NCBI GenBank assembly: GCA_002746535.1
Contig: NVWA01000010.1
Span: 1-64,000 of the forward strand
Direction of reading: 5' to 3'
Length of the DNA: 64,000 nucleotides
Source of the DNA: Planctomycetota bacterium
GTDB lineage: Bacteria; Planctomycetota; GCA-2746535
The notes beneath the pieces were generated by a model that saw only the letters and a program-made list of their open reading frames with translations, had not been told where the DNA came from and did no database searches. This document shows, one piece after another, positions 35,718 to 46,400 of this stretch. A program made the translations under genes and the position numbers. Each line of letters starts with the position of its first letter. The stretch's first letter is position 1.

Positions 35718-38700
35718 ATGGCATGGTCACTTAATATATTTGGTAATAAATTTTATTTAACAAAACTAAAACTTATTTTTTCATTATTGATTGTGCTGAC
35801 CATTGGCCAAAATATTCTTAAAGCAAAAGATCATGATAAGGCACCGGCATTAGCAGCTCCTACAAATACAGTTGTGAATGTTTCGACCGCTGCAGAACTT
35901 TGGACTGCAGTGCAAAATGTAGCATCGAACTCAACGATCATGATTGCACCGGGTACGTACAATCTAACCAATACATGTAATTTTAGTAATACCGTTACCA
36001 ATGTAACTATTCGGGGATCTACTAATAATAGAGATGATGTGATATTATTAGGTCAAGGGATGGGTGTCACAAGTGCAAGTGTACCCCATGGAATCTATGT
36101 TGGTAATGCCACCAATCTAACAGTTGCCAATTTAACTATCGGCGAGGTACAAGATCATTGTATTACGGTTGATGGCGCAACGAGTGGGCTCCACATATAT
36201 AATGTGAGAATGTTTGATGCAGGCGAGCAATTTGTTAAAGGTTCTGCCGGTAGTGGTGGACATGATAGTGGTATCGTTGAATATTGTTTGATTGAATATA
36301 CGGTTGCTGATGCCAATTTATCTACTTATACCAATGGTGTCGATGTGCATGATGGGGCCTCTTGGATCATTCGTCATAATAAATTTGTTAAAATGCAAGG
36401 CCCTAGCTCAGGCTCTCTTTCGGGTCCGGCGATATTAATGTGGAATAGCAGCAGCAATACCCTAGTTGAAGGCAATACCTTTATCAACTGCGAAAGAGAA
36501 ATTTGCTTAGGACTTGTTGATAAATCAGGAGCCAATGATCATACCGGCGGAATCGTGCGTAATAACTTTATTTATCGTGATGGTACCCACAGAGGTGATA
36601 TTGGGATTGGCGTCTATGATTGCCCTGATGCTGTGATATATAATAATACGGTGATGATTGGCGGTACTTATTCGAATGCTATTGAGTACCGATTCAGTGC
36701 TACAAATAATGTGATTGTCACCAATAATATTTGTTCCGCTAATATAACAGCGAGAAGTGGTGCTGCAGGAACAGTTAGTTCAAATATTACAAATGCCGCG
36801 AGTACGTTGTTTGAAAACTATTCATCGGGTGATTTGCATTTAAAATCATCTGCTTCATCAGCTATTGATCAAGGGGCAACAATCGCAAGTGTCACCGAAG
36901 ATTATGATGGCCAAGCCAGACCAAGTGGTTCTTCTTATGATATCGGGGCAGATGAATATCAATCCTCTGCATCAAGTTATAATATCACAACAACAGCGGG
37001 TACGGGTGGTAGTGTTTCACCAAGTAGTCCTGTTAGTGTTACTGCCGGTCAAGATCAAGCATTCGCGATTACAGCTGATGTCGGTTATCAAATTGATGAC
37101 GTCGTTATTGATGGTAGTTCCGTTGGTACAGTAACGTCATATACTTTTTCAAATGTTAGCACTACACATACTGTTGCTGTGACCTATAAAAATGCCGATA
37201 CAACGATCAGCACTGAAAGTTGGGACTGGGTCTCAGAAATGAAAACAATAACAGCCAGTTATTCAGGTGCAACAGGTAAGGTCGTTATTATGGGAGACTC
37301 TAATACTTACGCGAATCAATCAAGTCGATGGGCACGTTTTGGTACAGGTAAAACTACGGAAGAAACTGAAATTAGTACATGGATGCATGCTAGTAATAAT
37401 GACTCAACTAATGGTTGGTGGCTTGCAGCTGATGATCAACCCACTAATAGAAGTTGGACAGCTGCTTCTGGTGTAACTTCTGGTGAATATATTGCAGGAG
37501 GAAAGGGCGACCTACCTTCACTTGCCAATATTATTAGTTCTCATAATCCTCAAATAGCAGTGATTTTATTGGGGACCAATGATTTAAATGCCAGCGTTAC
37601 ATCTACAGCCTTTCTTAGTAATATGCAGAGTATCTATACTGCTTGTTTAAATAATGGCACCATACCTGTAGTCTGTACATTAACACCAACGAACTGGGGT
37701 TCTGCCGACGATTATCGTGCCTATAATACTGGACTAATAAATTTAGCCCAAACGATGAAATTACCGTTATTGGATGTAAATAATGAGTTCTTATCTAGAA
37801 GGCCCGGCAATACCTGGTTAAACACATTGATCAATAATGATGGTGCACATATGATTACGACCAACTCATCAGGCCCAGCAACAGTTGATAATCTCAAAAG
37901 TGGAGGATCTTTACTCAGATGTTATCTTCAAACTCATAAAATTAGGGAAATAAGAAACAAAGTAATTGATTACAAAACAGTGACGATCACCGTTGGAGCG
38001 AATGGTTCTGCTAGTCCATCGGGAACTCAAACAGTCGATTATCATGGTGACTCAAGTTTAACATTCACAGCCAGCAGTGGTTATGAAATTGATGATGTCT
38101 TAGTTGATGGCTCATCGGTTGGAGCAGTTAACAGTCATACGATATCAGACATAACTTCTAACCGAACTGTCAGTGTTTCTTTTAAAAGTCTGTCTTTTCA
38201 AATTTCATCTGGTGCAGGTACTGGTGGATCAATTTCACCTAGTGGATCTGTAGCAGTAAATATTGGATCTTCAACGGCTTTTAACATTTCAGCAAATGGT
38301 GGTTATGCTATTGACGATGTATTGGTTAATGGTAGTTCTGTTGGTGCCGTTACAACCTATACCTTTACGAATGTCACTTCTGATCAAACAATCCAAGCAA
38401 ACTTTAGTTTAATTTCAGTTACTCATACAATCACTGCCATATCTGACTCTAATGGCTCTATGTCACCTTTAGGCTCTGTTACTGTCGGTGATGGAAATGA
38501 CCAAGTCTTTAGTTTTACACCTAATAGTGGTTATGAAATTGATTATGTTGAGCTAGATGGTTCAAATTTAGGCGCATTAACATCTTATACAATTAGTAAT
38601 GTAACTTCTGCTCATACCCTGAAAGTTTTTTACATATTCTCAGCTGTCGTTCACTCAATTACAGCATCATCAGGTTCAAACGGAGGTATAAGCCCCGATG

Positions 38701-40322
38701 GAAATGTCGCAGTTGTTGATAGCAATAATCAAAGTTTTACCATCTCACCTGATTCTGGTTATGAAATTAATGATGTTCTAGTCAACGGTTCATCAGTCGG
38801 AACTAGCAGCACATATTCTTTCATGAATGTAACAACAGATCAGACTATTTCTGCTACGTTTAAAGCCATTAATACTTTTTATACGATTACGGTTACTAGT
38901 GATAGCAATGGTAATGTTGTCCCGGAAGGTGCCGTCATCGTAAATGGAAATACAACGAAGAGTTTTGATATTGTCCCTAATAAAGGTTATCAAGTCGAAA
39001 GTATTAAGCTTGACAATGTTACCATGCTTTTAGCAGATCCGTTTATGTTAAACAATATAAATGCAGACCATACTTTAGAGGTAACCTTTTCATTAATTCC
39101 AGTCAAGCATACGATTGTAGCTACTGTTGGTGTCGGTGGTGAAATTAGCCCAGCAGGCTCTGCATCAGTTGTAGATGGATTCGACCAAGCGTATACGATC
39201 ACACCAGAAGGTGGATATTTAATCACAGATGTCTTAGTTGATAATATTTCAGTCGGTGCAGTATCAAGCTATACTTTTATTAATACTACCCAAGACCATA
39301 CAATTAGTGCTACATTTGTTTTGAGTGATGTCATTCACACAGTAGAAGTTTCTAGTGGAAGCAATGGATCAATAAGTCCCACAGGGAGTGTTTTGATTGC
39401 TGATAGTACCAGTAAAAGTTTTATGATAGAAGCTGATAGCAGCTATGAGATTGATGATGTGGTTGTTGATGGAGTTTCTCAAGGTAAGCTAAGTACCTAC
39501 ACCTTTTATAACGTCACAAAAGGCCACACGATTTCAGCTTCGTTTGTTGCCTCATCGGTCAATCATACCATCACAGCATCAGTTGTTGGCAATGGAAGTA
39601 TTTCCCCTTTCGGTAATGTTTTGGTTAGTGATGCTGGTAGTCGAACATTTGCTTTTATACCAGATTCAGGATACGAAGTTAGTGACGTGAGTGTCAATGG
39701 TATCTCAAAAGGAGTTATTACCGGATATACTTATGTGAATATCTTATCTGATCAAGCCTTAGAAGTTAGCTTTTCTCAAATAGTTGATAGCAGCAACAGT
39801 TTCTTGCTCACCTTTTCTTTTGATCAGTTCTTTCCGGCCATTGATGGAGTCATAGAAGACAATAAAGTCACTGTTGAGCTACCAGCAGGCAGCAGTCTCG
39901 ATAGTTTGGTTGCAAGTTTTTCATATAGCGGCTCTAGCATTAAAGTAAATGATGCCTCACAAATCAGCGGGTTAACCAAGAATAACTTTAAAAATAATAT
40001 TGAATATATTTTAACGGCGGAAGATGGCTCTACAAAAAGCTATCAAATAATCATTACCCATAAAGAGGATAGCACTTCTAATGCAACGGGTGATTCTTCG
40101 ACAAGTGGCTCAGATGATAGTGGCACATCAACAGGCAGCTCCTCAGATAACGGATCTTCTGGTACAACCGAAAGCGATAATTCAAGTGGATCTAGTGCAT
40201 CAACTTCCAGTTCTGGTGGCGGTGGATGTCAATACGCTGATTCAAGCTCAGACTTCAGCTTTCTGTTTTTGTTTATACTCTCATTCGTTTTGACCATTTT
40301 TAGAACGAAACCCAAATGTTAA
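35718..40322 (+). CDS. Large surface protein: beta-helix, SGNH hydrolase and nine InlB-like repeats
   Basis: This 1534-residue protein has a long signal region (hydrophobic 18-32). A right-handed beta-helix spans about 50-415 (NLTVANLTIGEVQDHCITVDG and similar turns). The first InlB-like repeat is at 421-490. An SGNH/GDSL hydrolase domain spans about 515-740 with Ser528 in GDSN, GTND at 619-622, and Asp708 and His711 in DGAHM. Eight further repeats occupy 755-1355, and a DUF5018-like module 1356-1450. A Ser/Thr/Gly-rich linker and the end GGGGC, hydrophobic stretch and RTKPKC resemble a C-terminal sorting signal. Probably an adhesin with esterase activity. Confidence 0.8.
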   Translation: MAWSLNIFGNKFYLTKLKLIFSLLIVLTIGQNILKAKDHDKAPALAAPTNTVVNVSTAAELWTAVQNVASNSTIMIAPGTYNLTNTCNFSNTVTNVTIRGSTNNRDDVILLGQGMGVTSASVPHGIYVGNATNLTVANLTIGEVQDHCITVDGATSGLHIYNVRMFDAGEQFVKGSAGSGGHDSGIVEYCLIEYTVADANLSTYTNGVDVHDGASWIIRHNKFVKMQGPSSGSLSGPAILMWNSSSNTLVEGNTFINCEREICLGLVDKSGANDHTGGIVRNNFIYRDGTHRGDIGIGVYDCPDAVIYNNTVMIGGTYSNAIEYRFSATNNVIVTNNICSANITARSGAAGTVSSNITNAASTLFENYSSGDLHLKSSASSAIDQGATIASVTEDYDGQARPSGSSYDIGADEYQSSASSYNITTTAGTGGSVSPSSPVSVTAGQDQAFAITADVGYQIDDVVIDGSSVGTVTSYTFSNVSTTHTVAVTYKNADTTISTESWDWVSEMKTITASYSGATGKVVIMGDSNTYANQSSRWARFGTGKTTEETEISTWMHASNNDSTNGWWLAADDQPTNRSWTAASGVTSGEYIAGGKGDLPSLANIISSHNPQIAVILLGTNDLNASVTSTAFLSNMQSIYTACLNNGTIPVVCTLTPTNWGSADDYRAYNTGLINLAQTMKLPLLDVNNEFLSRRPGNTWLNTLINNDGAHMITTNSSGPATVDNLKSGGSLLRCYLQTHKIREIRNKVIDYKTVTITVGANGSASPSGTQTVDYHGDSSLTFTASSGYEIDDVLVDGSSVGAVNSHTISDITSNRTVSVSFKSLSFQISSGAGTGGSISPSGSVAVNIGSSTAFNISANGGYAIDDVLVNGSSVGAVTTYTFTNVTSDQTIQANFSLISVTHTITAISDSNGSMSPLGSVTVGDGNDQVFSFTPNSGYEIDYVELDGSNLGALTSYTISNVTSAHTLKVFYIFSAVVHSITASSGSNGGISPDGNVAVVDSNNQSFTISPDSGYEINDVLVNGSSVGTSSTYSFMNVTTDQTISATFKAINTFYTITVTSDSNGNVVPEGAVIVNGNTTKSFDIVPNKGYQVESIKLDNVTMLLADPFMLNNINADHTLEVTFSLIPVKHTIVATVGVGGEISPAGSASVVDGFDQAYTITPEGGYLITDVLVDNISVGAVSSYTFINTTQDHTISATFVLSDVIHTVEVSSGSNGSISPTGSVLIADSTSKSFMIEADSSYEIDDVVVDGVSQGKLSTYTFYNVTKGHTISASFVASSVNHTITASVVGNGSISPFGNVLVSDAGSRTFAFIPDSGYEVSDVSVNGISKGVITGYTYVNILSDQALEVSFSQIVDSSNSFLLTFSFDQFFPAIDGVIEDNKVTVELPAGSSLDSLVASFSYSGSSIKVNDASQISGLTKNNFKNNIEYILTAEDGSTKSYQIIITHKEDSTSNATGDSSTSGSDDSGTSTGSSSDNGSSGTTESDNSSGSSASTSSSGGGGCQYADSSSDFSFLFLFILSFVLTIFRTKPKC
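36978..37188 (+). repeat. InlB-like protein repeat, copy 1
   Basis: One 70-residue unit (TTTAGTGGSVSPSSP ... VAVTYK) separated from the other eight copies by the SGNH domain. It shares the GYQIDDVVIDGSSVG core. Confidence 0.7.
37980..39780 (+). repeat. InlB-like protein repeats, copies 2-9
   Basis: Eight tandem units of about 70 residues follow the plan 'I-x-x-x-x-G-x-G-x-I-S-P-x-G-x-V ... GYEIDDVLVDGSSVGAV-x-x-Y-T-F-x-N-V-x-x-x-H-T-I'. Copy 6 (about 38880-39090) and the last copy are most divergent. The DNA is not identical, so expansion is old. Confidence 0.75.
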
Positions 40323-40501
40323 AGGAATCGGGTAATCAATATTAGCCTGCAATATCGTCTAACTAATTCTGTGATGAAAAGAATCAATTTTTCTATACTT
40401 CTAAAATGATTTTTCATGAAGATCTTATTTGAATAAGTGTAGACTTTTGTTTTAATATTGATCATGAATAGAGAATATGACGCACACGAAATTATAAGCA
40501 T

Positions 40502-40822
40502 ATGAATAATCAATCAACCGAATGGCTGAGGGTCGTTTCACTTAAATATCAATCAACTGTTGGTATCTCAAAAGAAAAATTTGACGAATTAATGAATAAA
40601 ATCTCAAATAATATTGATGATGAAATAGCCATTCATGATGGTGATTATATCTTTCCTCTTAAGATTGATGGTGTGAATTGCATGTGCGGTATTGTCCTCT
40701 TGACACAAGATCCAATTACCGAATGCCAATTCACGGTTATGACAAACGAAGGAAAAAAACCTGCAGACATGTATGGTATCGAGCCAGTACATGTTTTAAT
40801 GGAAGAATTATTTTTAAATTAA
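40502..40822 (+). CDS. Small protein of unknown function
   Basis: This 106-residue soluble protein has no signal peptide. A helical half (TEWLRVVSLKYQSTVGISKE) precedes strands IAIHDGDYIFPLKI and CGIVLLTQDPITECQFTVMT. Composition and codon use look coding. No family is recognised. It has no operon partner; the gene is 180 bases after the surface protein and converges on the cupin-domain gene. Confidence 0.5.
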   Translation: MNNQSTEWLRVVSLKYQSTVGISKEKFDELMNKISNNIDDEIAIHDGDYIFPLKIDGVNCMCGIVLLTQDPITECQFTVMTNEGKKPADMYGIEPVHVLMEELFLN

Positions 40823-40900
40823 TCAGCAATAAATTCGCAGAAAAAAAACGCTATCTTTTAAAGAATGAGTGCTACGAAGTAGTTTTCTAAAACTACTTAT

Positions 40901-41581
40901 TTATCCACCTTGATTCATCAAATATGTACCATTAAACATCGGATGATTCGTTTCAAGACTTGGCACCGATGAAAATACGTGCAATGGGACAACAATCAAA
41001 GGTTCACCAAAAGGCGTTTCAAAATGATGAGGGCACATGGGGTTAAGAATACAAACTTTGCCAGGTGTTAGCTCTTCACTTACAGATTTTCCTTCCATAC
41101 CGACCACGCTAACACCTTTGCCCGATAATACATAAACAACTCTGACAGTGGAATGTATATGGTGGGCTTGCTCGGAACTATGAGCAGGTATATATAAATA
41201 CTGTAGAGTAGGGTCACCGGCTCTTGGCGGCTCAAAGATTTGTTTTGTCGAGCAACCATTGACATAAGGAAGCACTGTTCTGCCTTCTAGCGAGCAAGAC
41301 CGATCAGCAGGCATGAACCCACGTATGACTGTTGCACAATGTTCGCTTTTGACCTGGCAAGGGCCTCGTTTAAGATAGGCAGTCTTTTTAGCTTCATCGA
41401 TAAAGTAGACACAATCACCACGGTCGACAAGAATTTCATGACTACCAATATAGGATTTAAAAAAATAGGATTGGTCATCGGAGGCTTCGAATATAATTTG
41501 TTCTTCAGAATTAAAATAGTTAACGCCATATAATTCTTGAATTCGTTTTGTTTCTGATATTTGTTCTTTTAGTTCGGTCAT
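40901..41581 (-). CDS. Cupin-domain protein
   Basis: The C-terminal 90 residues form a cupin barrel with the first motif HHIHSTVRVVYVLSGKG (histidines and glycines of the metal site) and the second motif PGKVCILNPMCPHHFETPFG. The N-terminal half has a second, weaker beta-rich region (GSHEILVDRGDCVYFID), so it may be bicupin-like. I prefer the ATG at 41581, with GGAG ten bases upstream; a frame with an in-frame ATG at 41623 would add 14 odd residues. The substrate is unknown. Confidence 0.75.
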   Translation of the reverse strand: MTELKEQISETKRIQELYGVNYFNSEEQIIFEASDDQSYFFKSYIGSHEILVDRGDCVYFIDEAKKTAYLKRGPCQVKSEHCATVIRGFMPADRSCSLEGRTVLPYVNGCSTKQIFEPPRAGDPTLQYLYIPAHSSEQAHHIHSTVRVVYVLSGKGVSVVGMEGKSVSEELTPGKVCILNPMCPHHFETPFGEPLIVVPLHVFSSVPSLETNHPMFNGTYLMNQGG

Positions 41582-41681
41582 TAGATAAACACTCCATTTT
41601 TTTTGGAGTCTAACAATTTTCATTGTCTTTTCAATCTAATCTGGATTTAACCATGGGAGGTACATTCATTTATTGTAGAAA

Positions 41682-42791
41682 TTAATTGCGGTTGAAGTGG
41701 AAGTCGCAAAAATCTAATAGCGCTATCCAGTCCTCGTGATTTTGAGCATGGCCACCATCTCGCCAATGGATTTGACTTTTTCCTTCTGCTCCTAACCAAT
41801 TATAAATGGCATCAGATTCTTCTTGTGTTTTTTTGGTGCCGTAAGGGTTTGCCCAATAGTCTTGATGAGCATGACAATTTATCATAGGCCTAGGCGCGAT
41901 TAGTGCTTTTAAAGTATGGCTATCAAAAGGTAATTTATTTTCTTGTTCTCCAAACTTTAAATATCGTGGTCCCCACCAATGATCATTTTTACCTATATGA
42001 TAGGTTAAAGTTTGAAACGGCTCTCTACCTTCTTCAAAGATGATTGAACTTCCTGTGCCACCCATTCCGGATGAATTAGGTGCCGCGATGGAAATGCGTT
42101 CATCATAAATGGATGCGCATAATGCTGTTTTACCACCTCTAGAATGACCTGTTGCTACAATTTTATTCATATCGACAAAGGAAAAATCCTCCAAGGCGTC
42201 AATCACCAGTTGATAACCCCAGGCCCATGCGGCAATAGCTCCCCAGTCATAATCGGGATATAATGGAAAGACGCCTTGTTTTTTATTATCAAGTTCATCT
42301 ATTGATAAATCTAAACGATTAAATTTTAGGAGTCCATATTTTCTAGATAAAATTTCTGGAAGAATGTTTTCGTCATATTCAATACCTCGTTTGATTTGTT
42401 CGCTAGAGTTTTTGGGTAATTCCGAGGTACCGGCATACAGTAAGCAGTGGCAATTTTTAATAATGATAGGGAATGAACCTTCTTCACTAGGAAATACCAT
42501 ATTAGCATGTAACGTACATTGATGTTTATTATTTTTAAAAGATATATTGAAGTCAACTTTTCTTCCCTTGTCGCCTAGAACAAGAGTATTTTCAGTAATT
42601 TTTACATCTAGCTTATCAGGTTTGGGTGGCATATGCCCATACTGATAAAAAGAAAGCATTTCTTTTAGATATTTACGATGAGCTCGCCAGTCGGATGGCT
42701 TTTCAATAGAAGAGCCATCTAACTTATTTAATATATTTGGCCTGCCATTTAAAGTGGGCAAATCTTCTATTTCAGGAAAAGAAAATTTCAT
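41682..42791 (-). CDS. CE15-like glucuronoyl esterase / alpha-beta hydrolase
   Basis: This 369-residue hydrolase has the family elbow GHSRGGK (VATGHSRGGKTALCASI), close to the GCSRxGK of glucuronoyl esterases, with a GMGGTGSS stretch 25 residues later. The histidine is in RDGGHAQNHEDW at the C-terminus. No signal peptide is visible, which differs from secreted CE15 enzymes. CE15 enzymes cut ester links between lignin or other alcohols and glucuronic acid. It would fit the carbohydrate-handling genes of this region; the exact substrate is not known. Confidence 0.75.
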   Translation of the reverse strand: MKFSFPEIEDLPTLNGRPNILNKLDGSSIEKPSDWRAHRKYLKEMLSFYQYGHMPPKPDKLDVKITENTLVLGDKGRKVDFNISFKNNKHQCTLHANMVFPSEEGSFPIIIKNCHCLLYAGTSELPKNSSEQIKRGIEYDENILPEILSRKYGLLKFNRLDLSIDELDNKKQGVFPLYPDYDWGAIAAWAWGYQLVIDALEDFSFVDMNKIVATGHSRGGKTALCASIYDERISIAAPNSSGMGGTGSSIIFEEGREPFQTLTYHIGKNDHWWGPRYLKFGEQENKLPFDSHTLKALIAPRPMINCHAHQDYWANPYGTKKTQEESDAIYNWLGAEGKSQIHWRDGGHAQNHEDWIALLDFCDFHFNRN

Positions 42792-43454
42792 ACAATACCA
42801 AATTTTACCAATTGATTAAAGTTATTTTTATAAATCGCCTGTTTCTATATTCGCAAGCGAATCTAAAAAATCACCAATAGTAACATTGTCAGAAACATTG
42901 AATGGCTCTAAAGGAATAATTTCTTTTCCAAAAGGTAACAATGAAAAGACCGAAAGTTTTATACATTGAATTCCAAATTGTTAAACAAAGAAAAGGTTCT
43001 GCAGCAAGATAGTATGAAAACGAAAAGCTCCTTCATTAAACTTCCTATAAATTCCAAAAGTTTCCCTTAATAAATTCGTAATTGAGTAATTAACTTTTCT
43101 TATTATAAATACTGTCCTAATGAGGTCTAATTTTAGAAGTTATACAGTAACTTTTTATTTCGAAATATTAATGATTTTATACTCAGCATTACATGGTGTA
43201 GTCGCCGGTGATGGTATTTTGATTGTTTTATTTGCCCATTTACAACCTAAGCATTATCCAAGAAGTTACAAAGTGAAATCATCTATCCTTTGCATTGTGC
43301 ATAGGCACAGATGAAATTAGTCAGGTTAACTCTATAGTCCGTTTCTCACAAATATATTAGATTTGCTTAAAACCCACTTTTGTTTAGAATTTTTCTTTTA
43401 TTATTCTGCGTTTTTGGCAAATTGAAATTTTGCAATTTTTGTAAAGGTTAATCA
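42792..43454. other. Intergenic region with a YccF remnant, 663 bases
   Basis: A decayed yccF-like gene fills 42828-43085. A palindrome ATTCGC-AA-GCGAAT lies at 42849-42862 inside it. The rest up to 43454 is AT-rich; the ribosome binding site AAAGG (43443-43447) serves the giant lipoprotein gene. Nothing else was seen. Confidence 0.4.
42828..43085 (-). pseudogene. Decayed YccF (DUF307) family membrane protein gene
   Basis: The last third reads in one frame FGIQCIKLSVFSLLPFGKEI and then IPLEPFN to a stop at 42828-42830, matching the conserved YccF motif ('IGIPxGxxxxKLxxxALxPxGR.V'). Upstream pieces of the same family appear in other frames: GNFWNL, then IGSLMKELF, then LAAEPFLCLTI. A short deletion after LCLTI removes the expected IGIP and shifts the frame. 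At least three breaks mean it cannot be functional. YccF proteins are small inner-membrane proteins of unknown role. Confidence 0.6.
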
Positions 43455-46400
43455 ATGAAGAAAAGTCGTCATTATACGAAATTACTTAAATCAATTTTGG
43501 GTTATTTTTTATTGATCCTTCTTGTTAATTGTGGGAGTTCAGGATCTGTGAATTCAAATGGACCTGGCGACCCTGTCGTTGACACTTCGCTTGATGACAA
43601 TAATGATTCAGCCGTAGTTGTTGAAGAAAGTACAGAGCAGATAACTTACGTTGCGAAAGTTGCTTTAGATATTGGTGGTGATTTTACTTTTAGCAAAAAA
43701 TCAAATAATGGGAAGCGATTCCGTCAAAATAAAATTTCTAAAGGGTTTCTAGATACGAATATTCTAGAAGTATTGGTTTATACATTAGACGATATTTTAG
43801 TTGGATCTGCAGTACTAGATTCTGATTCTCTAAAATGGATTATTGAACTAGATAATGAAAATAATTTCAAAATAAAAGCAAAAATTAGTGATGGTAATAA
43901 TGGATCAATGTTTTTTGAGAGACTTCTTAAATCTGGATTTAAGGAAAATGAAAATATTGCTGTGAATGAAAGTACAACAAAAATTCTTCTACGTCTTGTT
44001 CAGGTGGCTGGCGATAACGGAAAAACCTTAAATGAGTTTGAAGATGTTTTAGAAAAAGAATTGGAAAAGGCCGAAAAGGTTGTTCAGCTAATTCTTGCAG
44101 GGGATTTCCTTAAGAATGTGGAAGAAACAATTGTTTCAAATAAGACAGATACAGAAAAAGCGATGATACTTAAAAGTGGTCTGGATGAATTGATAGTTCT
44201 CTTGTCGTTGTTTAATGTAATTGATGATCGCTTGAGTAAATTAGAAAATGGTAGCCTTGGAAAAGAATTTGAACCCAGTCAAGAAGCTCAATTTATGCCA
44301 GGTGGTGATTTTGATCCGGAAATGCTTACAAAAAATATTCCGGAATTTCTATCTGATCAGATAGATGTTTTTGTTAACAAGCTTGTATCTGCTGATGGAA
44401 TCAAAATTACAATTGTCGAAAATATTATCGTTATTAATAATAAAGATGATGTAAATCTAATTGAGCCGGATTCAATTGCTATCGATGCATCTGAACTAGA
44501 TGCCTTAAAAATAAAGAATGAATTTCCAAAAGTAAAACTACATGGTCTTGAGGGCCTTATGTTGGAAATAAAAGCAGATCAAAGCTTAAGTCTTTTAATT
44601 GAAACAACTAACAGAAGTAACCCTAGTCTATACCGAGTCTTGGTAAATGATGAATCTGTTTTAAAGAGTGAACTTATTACTAGCTCTACGTCTAGTTATT
44701 TAAAAGTGACGGGTCTTAAAGACGGGCTCACAACCGTTACTGTAATAGATGAGGGTAATAGTAACGCTTTATTATCTTTCGAAATAAATGTTCTTGGTAC
44801 GGATGTTATCTTAAAGCCAATTCTTAGAAGCGATCAAATGTCTGTTGTTGAAGACACACCAAAATCATTCAATTTAAAAGAAATTTTTATTAACCATGAT
44901 CAGAACTTAACTTATTCATGGGTCGTATTGACAAAAGTTAATGCAAAAGGTGTTGTTGAAATCAATGAAAATATTTTGATTTATACGCCAAAGCTTAATG
45001 TAATAGGTTTAGATTCATTCGGAGTTAAAGTAAACAATGGGTTTTTAGATTCAAGTCCGGTTGTTATAAGCGTGTTTATAGAGCCAGAAAATGATGCACC
45101 TGCATTGTCAGGGAAAACGGTTAATATCGTTGAAGATGCCGAGGTGGTCACAATTAATTTGAAAAACTTAGTAATAGACCCAGATTCAGGCCAACCAATT
45201 TCTTATTTGATAACAGGAAAACCATTTAAAGGTATCGCTAATATTGTTGATGGTCTATTAAGTTATACTCCAAATGCTAATCATAATGGACAGGATAAGA
45301 TTTTAATTAAAGCAAATGATGGTGTCTCAGACTCTCCAGTCGCAGAGTTTCTAATTAATATATCTGCGATTAACGATAGCCCTCTTATAACTTCTGTGGC
45401 ATCTAGCGTTGCATCTGAAGGGGCTACATATAAGTATGCGCCTATTGCTAACGACCCAGATGTTGGTGATTCGTTGACATGGGTACTTGTAGGTCCCCCA
45501 GGCGGGATGACTATTGAGGCTTCGAGTGGTCTAATAACTTGGGTTCCTACTGATGGTCTTAAAGGTTTGGTAACTTTTATTTTAATAGTAAAAGATCACA
45601 GTGGCTTAACTGGTAGTCAGAATATTTCAATTTTGGTCTCAGATATTAATAATGCTCCTGTAATAACATCAACTCCAACAGAAATTGCTTTTGCAGGCAT
45701 TGCTTACAATTATTTGCCCACCAAAACGGATTTAGATATTGGTGATACGCATGTTTGGTCGCTGGATGCAAATTCACTTGCAAAGGGAATGACAATAAAT
45801 TCTTCGATGGGTGCAATATCCTGGATTCCTGCATCAGATGGCTCGATAACTTTTTTATCACCAGTCTTGACCTTATCAGATAGCGGCGCGGAACCCAAAA
45901 AAGCAATACAGCCTTGGTCAATTTCAGTTTTAGTGCCGCCGAAGATTACTTCAGTTGTTGCGAATGACCCTGATGATGGTGATTTAGTTTTTAGTAATAA
46001 TGATACCATTTCGATTAATTTTTCACCAGGAACGAATAAACCCTCAGCGTCTACTAAAGTTCAATTGGATGCCTTATTTTCATTTTCCCAACCTCTTGGC
46101 ACAAACTATACAGGTGTCTGGTCTGGTGATAGCACGTTGATTATCACATTAGTTGATGTCTCTGGCGGTAGCCCAACAATCGGGAATCTAAAATTGACTG
46201 TTAAAGCTTCGGCAAATCTTAAGAATACGGCTGAGACGTCTAAGATTTCAGTAGCAGTTTCGGAAGTAATGTCAGGTGACTGGGGTCGAGTGCCGTTATC
46301 TCCTTCAGGCTTAGTAGCAAAGGCTGCTGATAGAGTAAATTACCTTTCTTGGAATTCAGTCTCTGAGGCTATTTCTTATAAAGTGTACTGGTCAACAAGT

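Noticed and set aside
43120..43314. 64-residue plus-strand ORF
   Set aside because: No ribosome binding site, no recognisable domain, unusual composition, and it lies in an AT-rich gap with decayed sequence.
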